The notes: generated from the sequence alone by a model not told the origin. Shown: positions 36,870 through 45,272, counted from the first letter of the stretch. The stretch is 64,000 nucleotides of DNA from CAZVYN01 sp964631125 (GCA_964631125.1 CAZVYN010000001.1:57983-121982); one strand, 5' to 3'. Translations and numbers: made by a program.

Positions 36870-38042
36870 ATGAAACGCGCTCTGCAGGGCCACTACGTCG
36901 AGGTCGCCAGCGCAGGCGAGGCCTTCAAAGCCTTCGTCCCAGAGAAATTACCGCCGCGTCCGGCGATCGAGTGGGGCCCCCCGCTGCGCGCTCGATTCGA
37001 CGCGGCGCTCCTCGCCATCGGCCGACTCGACGCGGTGACCGACCTCCTACCGAACGCGGGTCTCCTGCTCTACAGCTTCGTGCGGAAGGAGGCGGTCCTT
37101 TCTTCGATGATCGAGGGGACGCAGTCCTCGCTCGCGGATCTGATGCTCTTCGAGCTCGACGAACAGCCCGGCGTGCCGACGGAAGACGCGCGCGAAGTCA
37201 GCCGATGCGTCGCCGCGCTGGAGCATGGCCTCGAGCGGCTGCGCGGCGGATTTCCTTTGTCGCTACGGCTGCTGCGCGAGGTCCACGCCTTGCTGATCGG
37301 TGAGGGACGCGGCGCGAAGCTCACCCCGGGAGAGTTTCGTCGCAGCCAGGTTTGGATCGGAGGCACTCGACCGGGAAACGCGGCGTTCGTGCCGCCGCCG
37401 GCCAATGAGCTGGACGAGTGCCTGAAGCAGTTCGAGCGCTTCTTGCACGACCAGCCCGAGTCGACGCCGCCGCTCGTCAAGGCGGCGCTGGCGCATCTGC
37501 AGTTCGAGACGATCCATCCTTTCCTCGACGGCAACGGGCGAGTCGGACGATTGCTGATCGCGATGCAGTTCGCGACCGACGGGCTGCTCCGCCAGCCCTT
37601 GATGTATCTGAGCCTCTACTTCAAGGAGCACCGGCGGACCTACTACGACCTGCTGAACGGAGTGCGTCTCACGGGCGATTGGGAAGCGTGGCTCGAGTTC
37701 TTTGCTGATGCCGTCGTGACCAGCGCGACGGAGGCGGCGACGTCGGCGAAGCGGCTGCTGGAGCTGTCGTCGACCGATGGCGAACGCATCGCGGGGCTCG
37801 GGCGGGCCGCCGGGTCTTCGCTGGCGATCCATCGTGTGATGCAACGACAGCCGATCGCAACCGCTGCGTCGCTCGCCGCGGCTACCGGGCTCACCCCTGC
37901 GACCGTGAACAAGTCGCTCGCCCATTTGGAACGGATCGGAGTCGTCAGGGAACTCACTCACCGGCGGCGCGGACGCGTCTTCAGCTATGCGGGGTATATC
38001 GAGATCCTGAACGAAGGGATGGGGCGGCCGGGCAGCGACTGA
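36870..38042 (+). CDS. Fic/DOC family protein (probable AMPylase) with inhibitory helix and C-terminal winged helix
   Basis: 390 residues. The N-terminal segment has the autoinhibitory motif SSMIEGTQSS ((S/T)xxxEG) near 76-82. The Fic core HPFLDGNGRVGRLL (about 216-229) has the catalytic His and the metal/phosphate-binding DGNGR. The C-terminus is a winged helix (IATAASLAAATGLTPATVNK...GVVRELTHRRRGRVFSY), a common Fic layout suggesting DNA binding or autoregulation. It transfers AMP to a target protein, target unknown. Preceded by an AT-rich inverted repeat and part of a toxin-rich patch. Confidence 0.93.
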   Translation: MKRALQGHYVEVASAGEAFKAFVPEKLPPRPAIEWGPPLRARFDAALLAIGRLDAVTDLLPNAGLLLYSFVRKEAVLSSMIEGTQSSLADLMLFELDEQPGVPTEDAREVSRCVAALEHGLERLRGGFPLSLRLLREVHALLIGEGRGAKLTPGEFRRSQVWIGGTRPGNAAFVPPPANELDECLKQFERFLHDQPESTPPLVKAALAHLQFETIHPFLDGNGRVGRLLIAMQFATDGLLRQPLMYLSLYFKEHRRTYYDLLNGVRLTGDWEAWLEFFADAVVTSATEAATSAKRLLELSSTDGERIAGLGRAAGSSLAIHRVMQRQPIATAASLAAATGLTPATVNKSLAHLERIGVVRELTHRRRGRVFSYAGYIEILNEGMGRPGSD

Positions 38043-38216
38043 GACCCCCGCGCTCGAGCGCGAGCCGGGAGGCGTGACCGGGATGATCGCTCGAAACGGG
38101 AATCGATTGTTCCCGCCACTTGACGTTGCCTAGTGAAGAACCGGCCGGCTGAGGTCGACAATGAGTGCGTCATCGACCAAGCAGCGCGTGGAAGGCAGGA
38201 AGGCAGGACGGAAGCG

Positions 38217-38489
38217 ATGGAACAACCACACACGCCCGACATCGAGACGTTGGTCTCGCTCGCCACGAGGATCGCGGACCACAAGACAGACGGCCACCTG
38301 ACGATTCTCCGCTTCACGTCGGGTTGGAAGTGTGGCGTCGGGACACCCACGCTGGATTCGGCGGACGGAAGACGCGAGGTCGCCGCGCTCCCGAGCTTTC
38401 CGACCATTCGCGAAGCGCTGCTCCACCTGATCACGACACAGCAGTGCATCGGCACTCTCGCGAACATCAGCCCGCATCGGCAGTCGTGA
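38217..38489 (+). CDS. Small conserved hypothetical protein
   Basis: 90 residues from the ATG at 38217, preceded by GGACGGAAG. The pattern LTILRFTSGWKCGVGTP, EVAALPSFPTIREALLHLI recalls a recurrent small protein (alpha-beta, Trp and Gly conserved) of unknown role. No signal peptide. It stands between the Fic gene and the convergent YeeE-like pair. Confidence 0.65.
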   Translation: MEQPHTPDIETLVSLATRIADHKTDGHLTILRFTSGWKCGVGTPTLDSADGRREVAALPSFPTIREALLHLITTQQCIGTLANISPHRQS

Positions 38490-38594
38490 CGCGTCCGACC
38501 GGCCCCGCCGCCGAGCGCGGCTGCATCGGTCGATAGCGTCGGCGTTGCGGGTCCGCAGTTACCCCCAGGGGCAACTCTTCGATCGGGCGGCGCC

Positions 38595-39113
38595 TCAGTG
38601 GGGAAGCTTCTCGCGGAACCTGCCGTAGACCCAGGTCCCCGCGATCGCGCTGAGCAACGTGACGACCACCACGCTGTAGCCCGCGCCGATCTGCGCGAAG
38701 AGCGGGCCGGGGCACGCGCCGGTGATCGCCCAGCCGAGTCCGAAGATGAATGCGCCGTAGATGTTGCCCTGGTTGAAGGTCTTGCTCGGGATGTGGATCG
38801 TCTCGCCGTGGATGGTTTTGGCGTTCGTCCGCTTGATGACCAAGACGCTGAGAGCGCCGACCATGACGGCGGTTCCGATGATCCCGAACATGTGGAAGCT
38901 CTCGAAGCGGAACATCTCGTGGATACGGAACCAGCTCAGGATCTCCGCTTTCACCGCGACGATGCCGAAGAGGATGCCCCAGGCGACGAACTTGACGTTG
39001 TACCACCAGGGATGCCTCAGATCGCTCTCGTTCACGCCGATGGTGTCGAGCTCGCGCGTGCGGAGATCGAGCGTGAGATGCGGGGCGTTCGGCTTCATGG
39101 ATTGATCTTGCAT
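38595..39113 (-). CDS. YeeE/YedE-type sulfur transporter, C-terminal half
   Basis: 172 residues, about four helices. GAFIFGLGWAITGACPGPLF carries the Cys of the GACPGP motif used for thiosulfate/sulfur relay in YeeE-type channels. It has a soluble N-terminal extension (LTLDLRTRELDTIGVNESDL). It follows the other half by five bases, so the two probably form one channel that is a single protein in other bacteria. Confidence 0.88.
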   Translation of the reverse strand: MQDQSMKPNAPHLTLDLRTRELDTIGVNESDLRHPWWYNVKFVAWGILFGIVAVKAEILSWFRIHEMFRFESFHMFGIIGTAVMVGALSVLVIKRTNAKTIHGETIHIPSKTFNQGNIYGAFIFGLGWAITGACPGPLFAQIGAGYSVVVVTLLSAIAGTWVYGRFREKLPH

Positions 39114-39118
39114 CGCGG

Positions 39119-39682
39119 TCACAGCCCCAAGAGCAAGGGAAGGATGAGCCAGGTCATGACAACGCCTCCGAGCATGAACATGATGGTCGCCACGAGACTG
39201 GGCCACTGCAGGCTGCTCAGCCCCATGATGGCGTGACCACTCGTGCAACCGCCGCCGTAACGAGTGCCGAATCCGACCATGAAGCCGCCGACGACCATGA
39301 AGAGGAATCCGCGGAGGGTGAACAGGCTGCTCCAGGAGAAGATCTCGGCGGGCATCAACGATGAAGTGTCGATCAGCCCCTGGGCGGCCAGCCGCTCGCT
39401 GGTCGAGGCGGCCAACCGAATCGGCGCCGGATCGCTGAGCCAATGGACGGCGATGTACGCGCCGAGGGCGATCCCGCCCACGAAGAACAGGCTCCACGCT
39501 TCTTTCTTCCAGGCGTACCTGAAGAAGGGAATTCCAGCCGGGATGCAGGCGGCGCAGACATGGCGCAACGAGCTGCTCAGCCCGAAGGTCTTGTTTCCGA
39601 TGATCAGCAAGTACGGCACGGTCAGGCCGATGATCACGCCCGCCACGTACCAAGGCCAGGGCTGTCGGATGAGTTCAAGCAT
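39119..39682 (-). CDS. YeeE/YedE-type sulfur transporter, N-terminal half
   Basis: 187 residues with hydrophobic helices and the signature VGFGTRYGGGCTSGHAIMGL, whose Cys is expected to relay sulfane sulfur or thiosulfate. RHVCAACIPAG adds two more cysteines. It overlaps the MBL-rhodanese gene by eight bases, indicating a shared transcript and role. Confidence 0.9.
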   Translation of the reverse strand: MLELIRQPWPWYVAGVIIGLTVPYLLIIGNKTFGLSSSLRHVCAACIPAGIPFFRYAWKKEAWSLFFVGGIALGAYIAVHWLSDPAPIRLAASTSERLAAQGLIDTSSLMPAEIFSWSSLFTLRGFLFMVVGGFMVGFGTRYGGGCTSGHAIMGLSSLQWPSLVATIMFMLGGVVMTWLILPLLLGL

Positions 39683-41189
39683 CTTGCCTCTCGATCAGCT
39701 CGTCGGCCGGTTGGTCGGCGCGCCCGCCGACGGTTGACATCGTGGTGGGACAGACGTAGTCGGTCACCCGCACGTTCGTCTTCTTGATGGCGTCGAAGCC
39801 GCCCGCCACGTCGATGAGGTTGTGGCGACCTCGCGCCTTGAGGATCGACGCCGCGATCATGCTGCGGTAGCCCGCCCCGCAATGTATGTAGTTGGGTTCG
39901 TCCTCGGAGAACGCGTGCAGCTTCTGATTGATGTACTGGAGCGAGGCGCTCCAGGCGCCGTCGACATGCTCGGAGATGTATTCCCCGTCTTTGCGCACAT
40001 CGACGACCCGCAACCGTCCGGCCTCGAGGCGTCGAGCGAACTCCTCGGCGCTGATGCTCTCGATCGTGTCGATCTCTCGGCCCGCCTGCTGCCAGGCGCC
40101 GACCCCCCCGTCGAGATAACCGAGCACGTTGTCATAGCCCACTCGGGAGAGCCGAGTGACGACTTCGTCTTCCCGGCCCGCGGCGGTCAAGAGCACGAGC
40201 GGCTGTCGCACATCGGGGATCATCGCCCCCACCCAGGGGGCGAACTCGGCGTCGACGCCGATGTTGATCGAACGCGGAATGAACCCGTCCTTGAAGGTCT
40301 GCGCATCTCGAGTATCGAGCACCAACGCCCCTTCCACCTCGACGGCCCGCTCGAGTTGCTCCGCCGTCAGCGGCCGGAGCGCGGTCTGCCGTAGCGAGTC
40401 GATGCTCGGAATGTTCCCCTTGTTCATGGCCACGTTCTGCGGGAAGTAGGCCGGCGGAGGCAGCAGTCCAGCGGTCACCTCGCGGATGAACTGTTCCTTG
40501 CTCGCCGCCCTCAGGGCGTAGTTGGTCCGTCTCTGATTGCCCAGCGTGTCCGAGGTCTCTTTGCTCATGTTCTTGCCGCAGGCGCTGCCGGCCCCGTGCG
40601 CGGGATAGACGATCACGTCGTCGGGCAGGGGCATGATCTTCGTGTGCAGCGAGTCGTAGAGGAAGCCGGCGAGATCTTCCTGCGTGATCGAGCCGAGCTT
40701 CTGCGCCAGATCGGGGCGGCCCACGTCGCCGATGAAGAGGGTGTCGCCGGTGAAGATCGCGCGCGGCTTCCGACCCTCGTCGAGCAGCAGATAGGTGGTG
40801 CTCTCCATGGTGTGTCCGGGCGTGTGCAAGACGCGGAGAGTCGCTCTCCCGAGCTTCAGCTCATCGCCATCTTTCGCGATGTGCGCGGTGAATTCGGGCT
40901 CGGCGTTCGGGCCGTACACGATCGGCGCTCCGGTCCGCTGGCTCAAGTCGAGGTGCCCGCTCACGAAATCGGCGTGGAAGTGGGTCTCCAAGATGTACTT
41001 GATCGTGGCTTGGCGGCCCGCCGCGCGCTCCAGGTAGGGGCTCGGGTCACGCAGGGGATCGATGATCGCGACCTCTCCGTCGCTCTCGATGTAGTACGCG
41101 CCTTGCGCCAGGCAGCCGGTGTAGATCTGTTCCACCTTCATCGGACTCGGCGTCGATTCGCCGGACTGGCTTCGACCCTGGATTTTCAT
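39675..41189 (-). CDS. MBL-fold persulfide dioxygenase-like protein fused to two rhodanese domains
   Basis: 504 residues from the ATG at 41189 (GGAGG 11 bases ahead; an in-frame ATG at 41207 is possible). The metallo-beta-lactamase part has THFHADFVSGHLDLS, LHTPGHTMEST and FTGDTLFIGDVGRPDL, as in ETHE1-like enzymes that oxidise glutathione persulfide to sulfite. Two rhodanese domains follow: the first lacks its Cys (LLTAAGRE) and is probably structural, the second keeps CGAGYRS. It sits between the TauE sulfite exporter and the YeeE halves, which fits import, oxidation and export of sulfur. Confidence 0.93.
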   Translation of the reverse strand: MKIQGRSQSGESTPSPMKVEQIYTGCLAQGAYYIESDGEVAIIDPLRDPSPYLERAAGRQATIKYILETHFHADFVSGHLDLSQRTGAPIVYGPNAEPEFTAHIAKDGDELKLGRATLRVLHTPGHTMESTTYLLLDEGRKPRAIFTGDTLFIGDVGRPDLAQKLGSITQEDLAGFLYDSLHTKIMPLPDDVIVYPAHGAGSACGKNMSKETSDTLGNQRRTNYALRAASKEQFIREVTAGLLPPPAYFPQNVAMNKGNIPSIDSLRQTALRPLTAEQLERAVEVEGALVLDTRDAQTFKDGFIPRSINIGVDAEFAPWVGAMIPDVRQPLVLLTAAGREDEVVTRLSRVGYDNVLGYLDGGVGAWQQAGREIDTIESISAEEFARRLEAGRLRVVDVRKDGEYISEHVDGAWSASLQYINQKLHAFSEDEPNYIHCGAGYRSMIAASILKARGRHNLIDVAGGFDAIKKTNVRVTDYVCPTTMSTVGGRADQPADELIERQDA

Positions 41190-41206
41190 AACGTTTCTCG
41201 CCTCCA

Positions 41207-42037
41207 TCAGCTCAGGTGGGAGAGTTCTCTCGCGATGATGTAGATGCCCATGACCAAGACGAACCAACCGAAGGCCGGCTTGAGGCGCTCGTTCGGGATG
41301 CGCCGACTGAGGAGCGCCCCCGTGGTGATCCCGGCGATGGCGATCAGCGAGAAGACCAGCAAGAACGTCCAATCGATCGTGTGCTGCGTCTTCAAGTCCC
41401 CGGTGAATCCGATCAGCGACTTGGCCGCGATGATGATGAGCGACGTGCCCACCGCCTTCTTCATCGGCAGTTTGGCCAGGAGCACCAGCGCGGGAATGAT
41501 GAGGAACCCGCCGCCGGCCCCGACGATGCCGGTGATCACGCCGACCACGATGCCTTCCGTCAGGATGAGCGGATAGTTGAATCTCGGCGTCTTCTCGCCG
41601 TGTGCTCCGGCCTCGCCTCCGCCAGGTCGGGTCGGCGCGGGCTTCGACCTGCGGATCATCGAGTACGAAGCCGCCAACATGATGACGGCGAAGAAGAGCA
41701 GGACACCCAGCGACTTCGAGACGACCTGTCCCCCGACGTTGAACAACGGATCGGGTAAGGCGGGCATCAACCAGGCGCGGGTCGCGTAGACGCCGAGGAT
41801 GCTCGGGAGGCCGAAGACGAGCGCGGTGCGCCGGTCGATGTGGCCGAGCTTCATGTGGCTGAAGCTGCCGATCAGCGCGGTCAGGCCGACGATGAAGAGC
41901 GAGTAGGCCGTGGCCAGCACCGCGTCGACGTTGAAGAGGTAGACGAGGATCGGCACGGTGAGAATGCTGCCGCCGCCGCCGATCAGCCCCAGGGACAAGC
42001 CCATGAGCACCGCACCGAAGTAACCGAGGATCTCCAT
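41207..42037 (-). CDS. TauE/SafE sulfite/organosulfonate exporter
   Basis: 276 residues, eight or so helices, with the duplicated family motif: MGLSLGLIGGGGSILTVPIL at the N-terminus and TGIVGAGGGFLIIPALVLL in the second half, plus KKAVGTSLIIIAAKSLIGF. It should export sulfite or a related sulfur anion made by the following MBL-rhodanese. First gene of the minus-strand sulfur operon; its start faces the dps gene across a 214-base divergent region. Confidence 0.92.
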   Translation of the reverse strand: MEILGYFGAVLMGLSLGLIGGGGSILTVPILVYLFNVDAVLATAYSLFIVGLTALIGSFSHMKLGHIDRRTALVFGLPSILGVYATRAWLMPALPDPLFNVGGQVVSKSLGVLLFFAVIMLAASYSMIRRSKPAPTRPGGGEAGAHGEKTPRFNYPLILTEGIVVGVITGIVGAGGGFLIIPALVLLAKLPMKKAVGTSLIIIAAKSLIGFTGDLKTQHTIDWTFLLVFSLIAIAGITTGALLSRRIPNERLKPAFGWFVLVMGIYIIARELSHLS

Positions 42038-42177
42038 GGGCTCCGTTCAGGTCCGAGGGTTCGCGGGACGATCCGACACTCGAGGGGTGAGAGCCAACGG
42101 CGAGCGAAAGGATTCACGCTCGCCGGAGGAGAACCTGGATCTCTTCACCGGACCGCACGTTCTGGAGGCATACTCCG

Positions 42178-42240
42178 AACACGAACACCCAGAGCGCTCA
42201 GAACACCCAGAGCACCCAGCGCTCCGAGAGCACCCAGCAG
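42178..42240. repeat. Degenerate tandem repeat upstream of dps
   Basis: Four to five imperfect copies of AACACCCAGAGC within the divergent tauE-dps region. It may be read as coding in frame with dps (His/Pro/Glu-rich), but the ATG at 42252 is the better start. Confidence 0.55.
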
Positions 42241-42251
42241 GAGAATCCCCC

Positions 42252-42728
42252 ATGTACAAGAGCCCAAGTCACCTTCCCGAGGATGCCAGGATCAAGATCG
42301 CCGACGCGCTGAACGCGCGTCTCGCCGACGGACTGGACCTGCACAGCCAGATCAAGGTCGCGCACTGGAACATCAAGGGACCGCAGTTCGCGGCGCTCCA
42401 TCCGCTCTTCGAGACGTTCGCGGTCGGACTCGCGATGCACAACGACACGATCGCGGAGCGGGCCGTCACGCTCGGCGCGAGAGCCTACGGGACGGCGCGG
42501 CACGTGGCCAAGACCTCCAATCTCCCCGACTACCCGCAGGAGACCTCCCGGGACTTGGAGCACGTGAAGCTCCTGAGCGAGCGGATCGAGAAGTACTTGG
42601 GCGAGGTGCGCGAATCCCGCGTTGTCGCCGAGAAGCTCGGCGACGCCGACACGGTCGACGTCTTCACCCAGGTCGTGGTGGAGTTCGAGAAGCATGCCTG
42701 GTTCCTGCGGGCCTCGCTCGAGGCGTAG
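42252..42728 (+). CDS. dps: Dps-family ferritin-like DNA-protection protein
   Basis: 158 residues. Ferroxidase and helix signatures are visible: LDLHSQIKVAHWNIKGPQFA, ALHPLFETFAVGLAMHNDTI, AERAVTLGARAYGT, and a late EFEKHAWFLRASLEA. Dps dodecamers oxidise and store iron with peroxide and protect DNA. Its stop directly abuts the ATG of the sigma factor gene (TAG-ATG), so the two are co-transcribed. Confidence 0.93.
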   Translation: MYKSPSHLPEDARIKIADALNARLADGLDLHSQIKVAHWNIKGPQFAALHPLFETFAVGLAMHNDTIAERAVTLGARAYGTARHVAKTSNLPDYPQETSRDLEHVKLLSERIEKYLGEVRESRVVAEKLGDADTVDVFTQVVVEFEKHAWFLRASLEA

Positions 42729-43598
42729 ATGGAGGAGCCGGACGACCAGCAGTTTCTCGAACGCGCGCGCGCGGGAGACGCGGAGGCCTTGGAGAAGCTG
42801 CTGGAGCAGCGTCAAGCGCAGGTCTACCGATTCGGTCTGAAGATGTGCCGAGATCCCGAAGACGCCAAGGATGTCGCCCAGGACACGCTCATCGCGATGG
42901 CGCGAGGTGTGCGGGACTTTCGCGGGGCGTCGTCGATCTCGACCTGGCTCTATTCGGTGGCGCGGAGCTTCTGCATCAAGAAGCGGCGGAAGAGCAAGTT
43001 CGCGCCGGAGGAGCGGTCGCTCGACGCCGACGCGGCCGTCGAAGCGAGGCGTCTGGCCGATCCGTCGAAAGGGCCGGAGGAACTGCTCGCCGGCCGACAG
43101 GTCGAGCGCGCGCTCGACGAGGCGATCGGCGCCCTCGAGCCGATGTACCGCGAAGTGCTGCTCCTGCGTGATGTGGAAGGATTGACCGCACCCGAGGTGG
43201 GCGAAGTCCTCGGGTTGAGCGTGCAGGCGGTCAAGAGTCGGTTGCACCGCGCGCGGCTCGTGGTGCGGGCGCGGCTGGCGCCGCTATTGGGAATGCCGAT
43301 GGAAGCGACGGCGGCGGCGGCCGTCGGCGCGGCGACGGCGGCGGCGAACTCAGCGGCGAGCGCCTGTCCCGATGTCCTCACTCTGTTCTCGCGTCATCTC
43401 GAAGACGAGATCAGCGCGGACGTCTGCGCCGAATTGGAGCGGCACGTCGCAAGCTGTGCTCGCTGTCGCGGGGCGTGTGATTCGCTGAAGCGCACGCTGG
43501 CGCTCTGTCGGACCGCCGGGAACTCGGTCGAGGTGCCTTCGGAGGTCCAGAAGTCGGTCAAGGTGGCCCTTCGGGACTTCCTCGGCGAAAACGCCTGA
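42729..43598 (+). CDS. ECF RNA polymerase sigma factor fused to a zinc-finger (zf-HC2-like) domain
   Basis: 289 residues. Sigma region 2: LEQRQAQVYRFGLKMCRDPE, DAKDVAQDTLIAMARGVRDF, STWLYSVARSFC; region 4: EPMYREVLLLRDVEGLTAPE, VGEVLGLSVQAVKSRLHRAR. After an Ala-rich linker the C-terminus has FSRHLEDEISADVC and HVASCARCRGACDSL, the His/Cys pattern of zinc anti-sigma (ZAS) domains. Sigma and its redox-sensitive inhibitor are thus in one chain, a plausible disulfide or persulfide switch for the sulfur/redox genes around it. Confidence 0.9.
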   Translation: MEEPDDQQFLERARAGDAEALEKLLEQRQAQVYRFGLKMCRDPEDAKDVAQDTLIAMARGVRDFRGASSISTWLYSVARSFCIKKRRKSKFAPEERSLDADAAVEARRLADPSKGPEELLAGRQVERALDEAIGALEPMYREVLLLRDVEGLTAPEVGEVLGLSVQAVKSRLHRARLVVRARLAPLLGMPMEATAAAAVGAATAAANSAASACPDVLTLFSRHLEDEISADVCAELERHVASCARCRGACDSLKRTLALCRTAGNSVEVPSEVQKSVKVALRDFLGENA

Positions 43599-43643
43599 AT
43601 CCTTTGGCCCGGGATCGGCTCTAACAAGCAACAGGAGGAACCC

Positions 43644-44090
43644 ATGACCACGATTCAAGTGACCGAGAAGACCTTCGACGCGACCATCAAGCAAGGGATC
43701 GTCCTGCTCGACTTCTGGGCGGCGTGGTGCGGACCGTGTCGCACGTTCGGCCCCGTCTTCGAGGCGGCGGCGACGCGACATCCCGACGTTGTCTTCGGCA
43801 AGGTCGACACCGAGGCCGAGCCCGGATTGGCGGCGGCGTTCCAGATCCGTTCGATCCCGACCCTGATGGTATTGCGCGACGGCGTGCTGCTCGCGGCCCA
43901 ACCCGGCGCGGTTCCGGCGGCGGGCATCGACGAGCTGGTGCGAAAGGTGAAGGCGCTCGATATGGACGAAGTGCGCCGGAACGTCGTCCAGAAGGAACAG
44001 AAGGAACACAAGAGACCGAAGGAATTGCAGAAGTCCCCGGCGGAACCGACCGAGCGGGCGGAGCGGGCGACGAAAGCCGGTGGATCATGA
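43644..44090 (+). CDS. Thioredoxin with a charged C-terminal extension
   Basis: 148 residues. Classical WCGPC at 28-32 inside LLDFWAAWCGPCRTFGPVFE, the cis-Pro region SIPTLMVLRDG, and GAVPAAGIDELV. About 40 extra residues after the fold are Lys/Glu/Gln-rich (QKEQKEHKRPKELQKS). GGAGGAACCC precedes the ATG. A disulfide reductase probably serving the neighbouring redox genes; the stop overlaps the start of a 26-residue peptide gene. Confidence 0.94.
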   Translation: MTTIQVTEKTFDATIKQGIVLLDFWAAWCGPCRTFGPVFEAAATRHPDVVFGKVDTEAEPGLAAAFQIRSIPTLMVLRDGVLLAAQPGAVPAAGIDELVRKVKALDMDEVRRNVVQKEQKEHKRPKELQKSPAEPTERAERATKAGGS

Positions 44091-44167
44091 TCGAACTCAT
44101 CGCCATTCTCGCCGGCTGGATCGCACTGCAGATCTGGGTCCTGCCGAAGCTCGGCGTCCGCACCTGA
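44087..44167 (+). CDS. 26-residue hydrophobic membrane peptide
   Basis: ATG overlaps the thioredoxin stop (ATGA). The peptide starts MIELIAILAGWIALQIWVLP and ends in KLGVRT: one membrane helix, with a Pro/Lys-capped end. The overlap and the clean helix support translation. Similar tiny proteins seem to accompany rhodanese/thioredoxin genes in other genomes, but that is recollection, not a search. Role unknown. Confidence 0.6.
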   Translation: MIELIAILAGWIALQIWVLPKLGVRT

Positions 44168-44241
44168 ATGGCGCCCCCATCGCGCCGGTCGGCGCCCACG
44201 GATGGCAAGTCAGACGAGTTGGATCGGAGGGGAGATTTTCC

Positions 44242-44634
44242 ATGACGACCTTCGGAATGCGCAAGACGCTGAGCTGCACCTTCGACCAGGCGCTCGCCGC
44301 CGCGCCCGCGGCGCTCGCGAGGGAAGGCTTCGGAGTGCTCACCGAGATCGATGTGCAGAGCACCCTGAAGCAGAAGCTCGGAGTCGGCTTCCGTCGCTAC
44401 AAGATCCTCGGGGCGTGCAACCCGTCCCTCGCGCACGAGGCGCTCCAAGCCGAACTGGAAGTCGGGGTCATGCTGCCGTGCAATGTCGTGGTGTATGAGG
44501 ATGACGACGGCAAGGCAGTCGTCGTGGCGATCGACCCGACGACGACGATGGCGGCGACCGGGAATCCGGGGCTCGAGCAGTTGGCGGAGCAGGTGAAGAC
44601 GAAGCTTGCGCGCGTCATCGGGAAGTTGGAGTGA
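44242..44634 (+). CDS. DUF302 family protein
   Basis: 130 residues; GGAGGGGAG precedes the ATG. The DUF302 pattern is recognisable: DQALAAAPAALAREGFGVLTEIDV (in parts), LKQKLGVGFRRYKILGACNP, LAHEALQAELEVGVMLPCNV. The conserved Cys in ILGACNP and LPCNVVV could bind metal or react with sulfur. Cytoplasmic. The stop overlaps the rhodanese start (GTGA). Confidence 0.92.
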   Translation: MTTFGMRKTLSCTFDQALAAAPAALAREGFGVLTEIDVQSTLKQKLGVGFRRYKILGACNPSLAHEALQAELEVGVMLPCNVVVYEDDDGKAVVVAIDPTTTMAATGNPGLEQLAEQVKTKLARVIGKLE

Positions 44635-45026
44635 TTTCGGGGTTGGTCGAGCGTGGCCGGTCCAGGGGTGTCAGAGCAGGCGTCGGCGCGCGCGTCGGTT
44701 TCGGAATGATCGCGATGCTCGTGATCGGCTACCTCGTGTTCAAACCGAGTGGCGACATGACGGGCGCGGAGGCGAGACGCCTCGTCGAGGCCGGAGCAAG
44801 TCTCGTCGATGTCCGATCCCCCGAGGAGTTCGCCGCCGGACACATTTCGGGTGCGGTGAACATTCCGGTCGATGAAGTCGAGGGTCGGATGGGCGAGATC
44901 GGTCCCAGAGATCGACCCGTTGTTCTCTACTGCCGAAGCGGCAATCGCAGTGCTCACGCCGCCCGCATCCTCGAGCGCTCGGGGTACGCGAATGTCCACG
45001 ACCTCGGCGCGATGAGTAGCTGGTGA
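44631..45026 (+). CDS. Membrane-anchored single-domain rhodanese
   Basis: 131 residues from a GTG overlapping the DUF302 stop. A membrane helix (GMIAMLVIGYLVFK) is followed by a rhodanese domain: SLVDVRSPEEFAAGHISGAV, NIPVDEVEGRM, VVLYCRSGNRSAHAARIL. The Cys of CRSGNRS carries persulfide. It probably faces the periplasm or cytoplasm at the membrane, moving sulfane sulfur near the YeeE/TauE transporters. Confidence 0.92.
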   Translation: MISGLVERGRSRGVRAGVGARVGFGMIAMLVIGYLVFKPSGDMTGAEARRLVEAGASLVDVRSPEEFAAGHISGAVNIPVDEVEGRMGEIGPRDRPVVLYCRSGNRSAHAARILERSGYANVHDLGAMSSW

Positions 45027-45080
45027 TCTGAGCGCGACCTCGCTGCACGCGCGGGGTCCTGCAAGTCAGGAGGAATTCGG

Positions 45081-45272
45081 ATGAAACGCAACGAAGCTAG
45101 CTGGGACCGCGGGCTCAGAGTGGCCCTGGGTCTAGGACTGCTCTCGCTCACGGTCGTCGGACCGCACACGTGGTGGGGACTTCTGGGTCTCGTTGCGCTG
45201 GCCACGGGGATCTCGGGATTTTGCCCCGTCTACCAGCTGTTTGGCGTGAGGACCTGTCTGGCGCGGAGGTAG
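45081..45272 (+). CDS. DUF2892 small membrane protein
   Basis: 63 residues with AGGAGGAATTCGG ahead of the ATG. NEASWDRGLRVALGLGLLSL and GLLGLVALATGISGFCPVY followed by LFGVRTC match DUF2892, a two-helix domain often fused to or next to rhodaneses (YgaP type). The two Cys (GFCPVY, VRTC) are conserved in the family. It closes the dps-sigma-trx-DUF302-rhodanese series. Confidence 0.92.
   Translation: MKRNEASWDRGLRVALGLGLLSLTVVGPHTWWGLLGLVALATGISGFCPVYQLFGVRTCLARR

Noticed and set aside
42178..42240. Possible CRISPR-like short repeat array
   Set aside because: Units are about 12 bases, contiguous and degenerate, without spacers.
42036..42251. N-terminal extension of Dps from an upstream ATG
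   Set aside because: The extension is low-complexity and covers tandem repeats; Dps proteins begin near the ATG at 42252.
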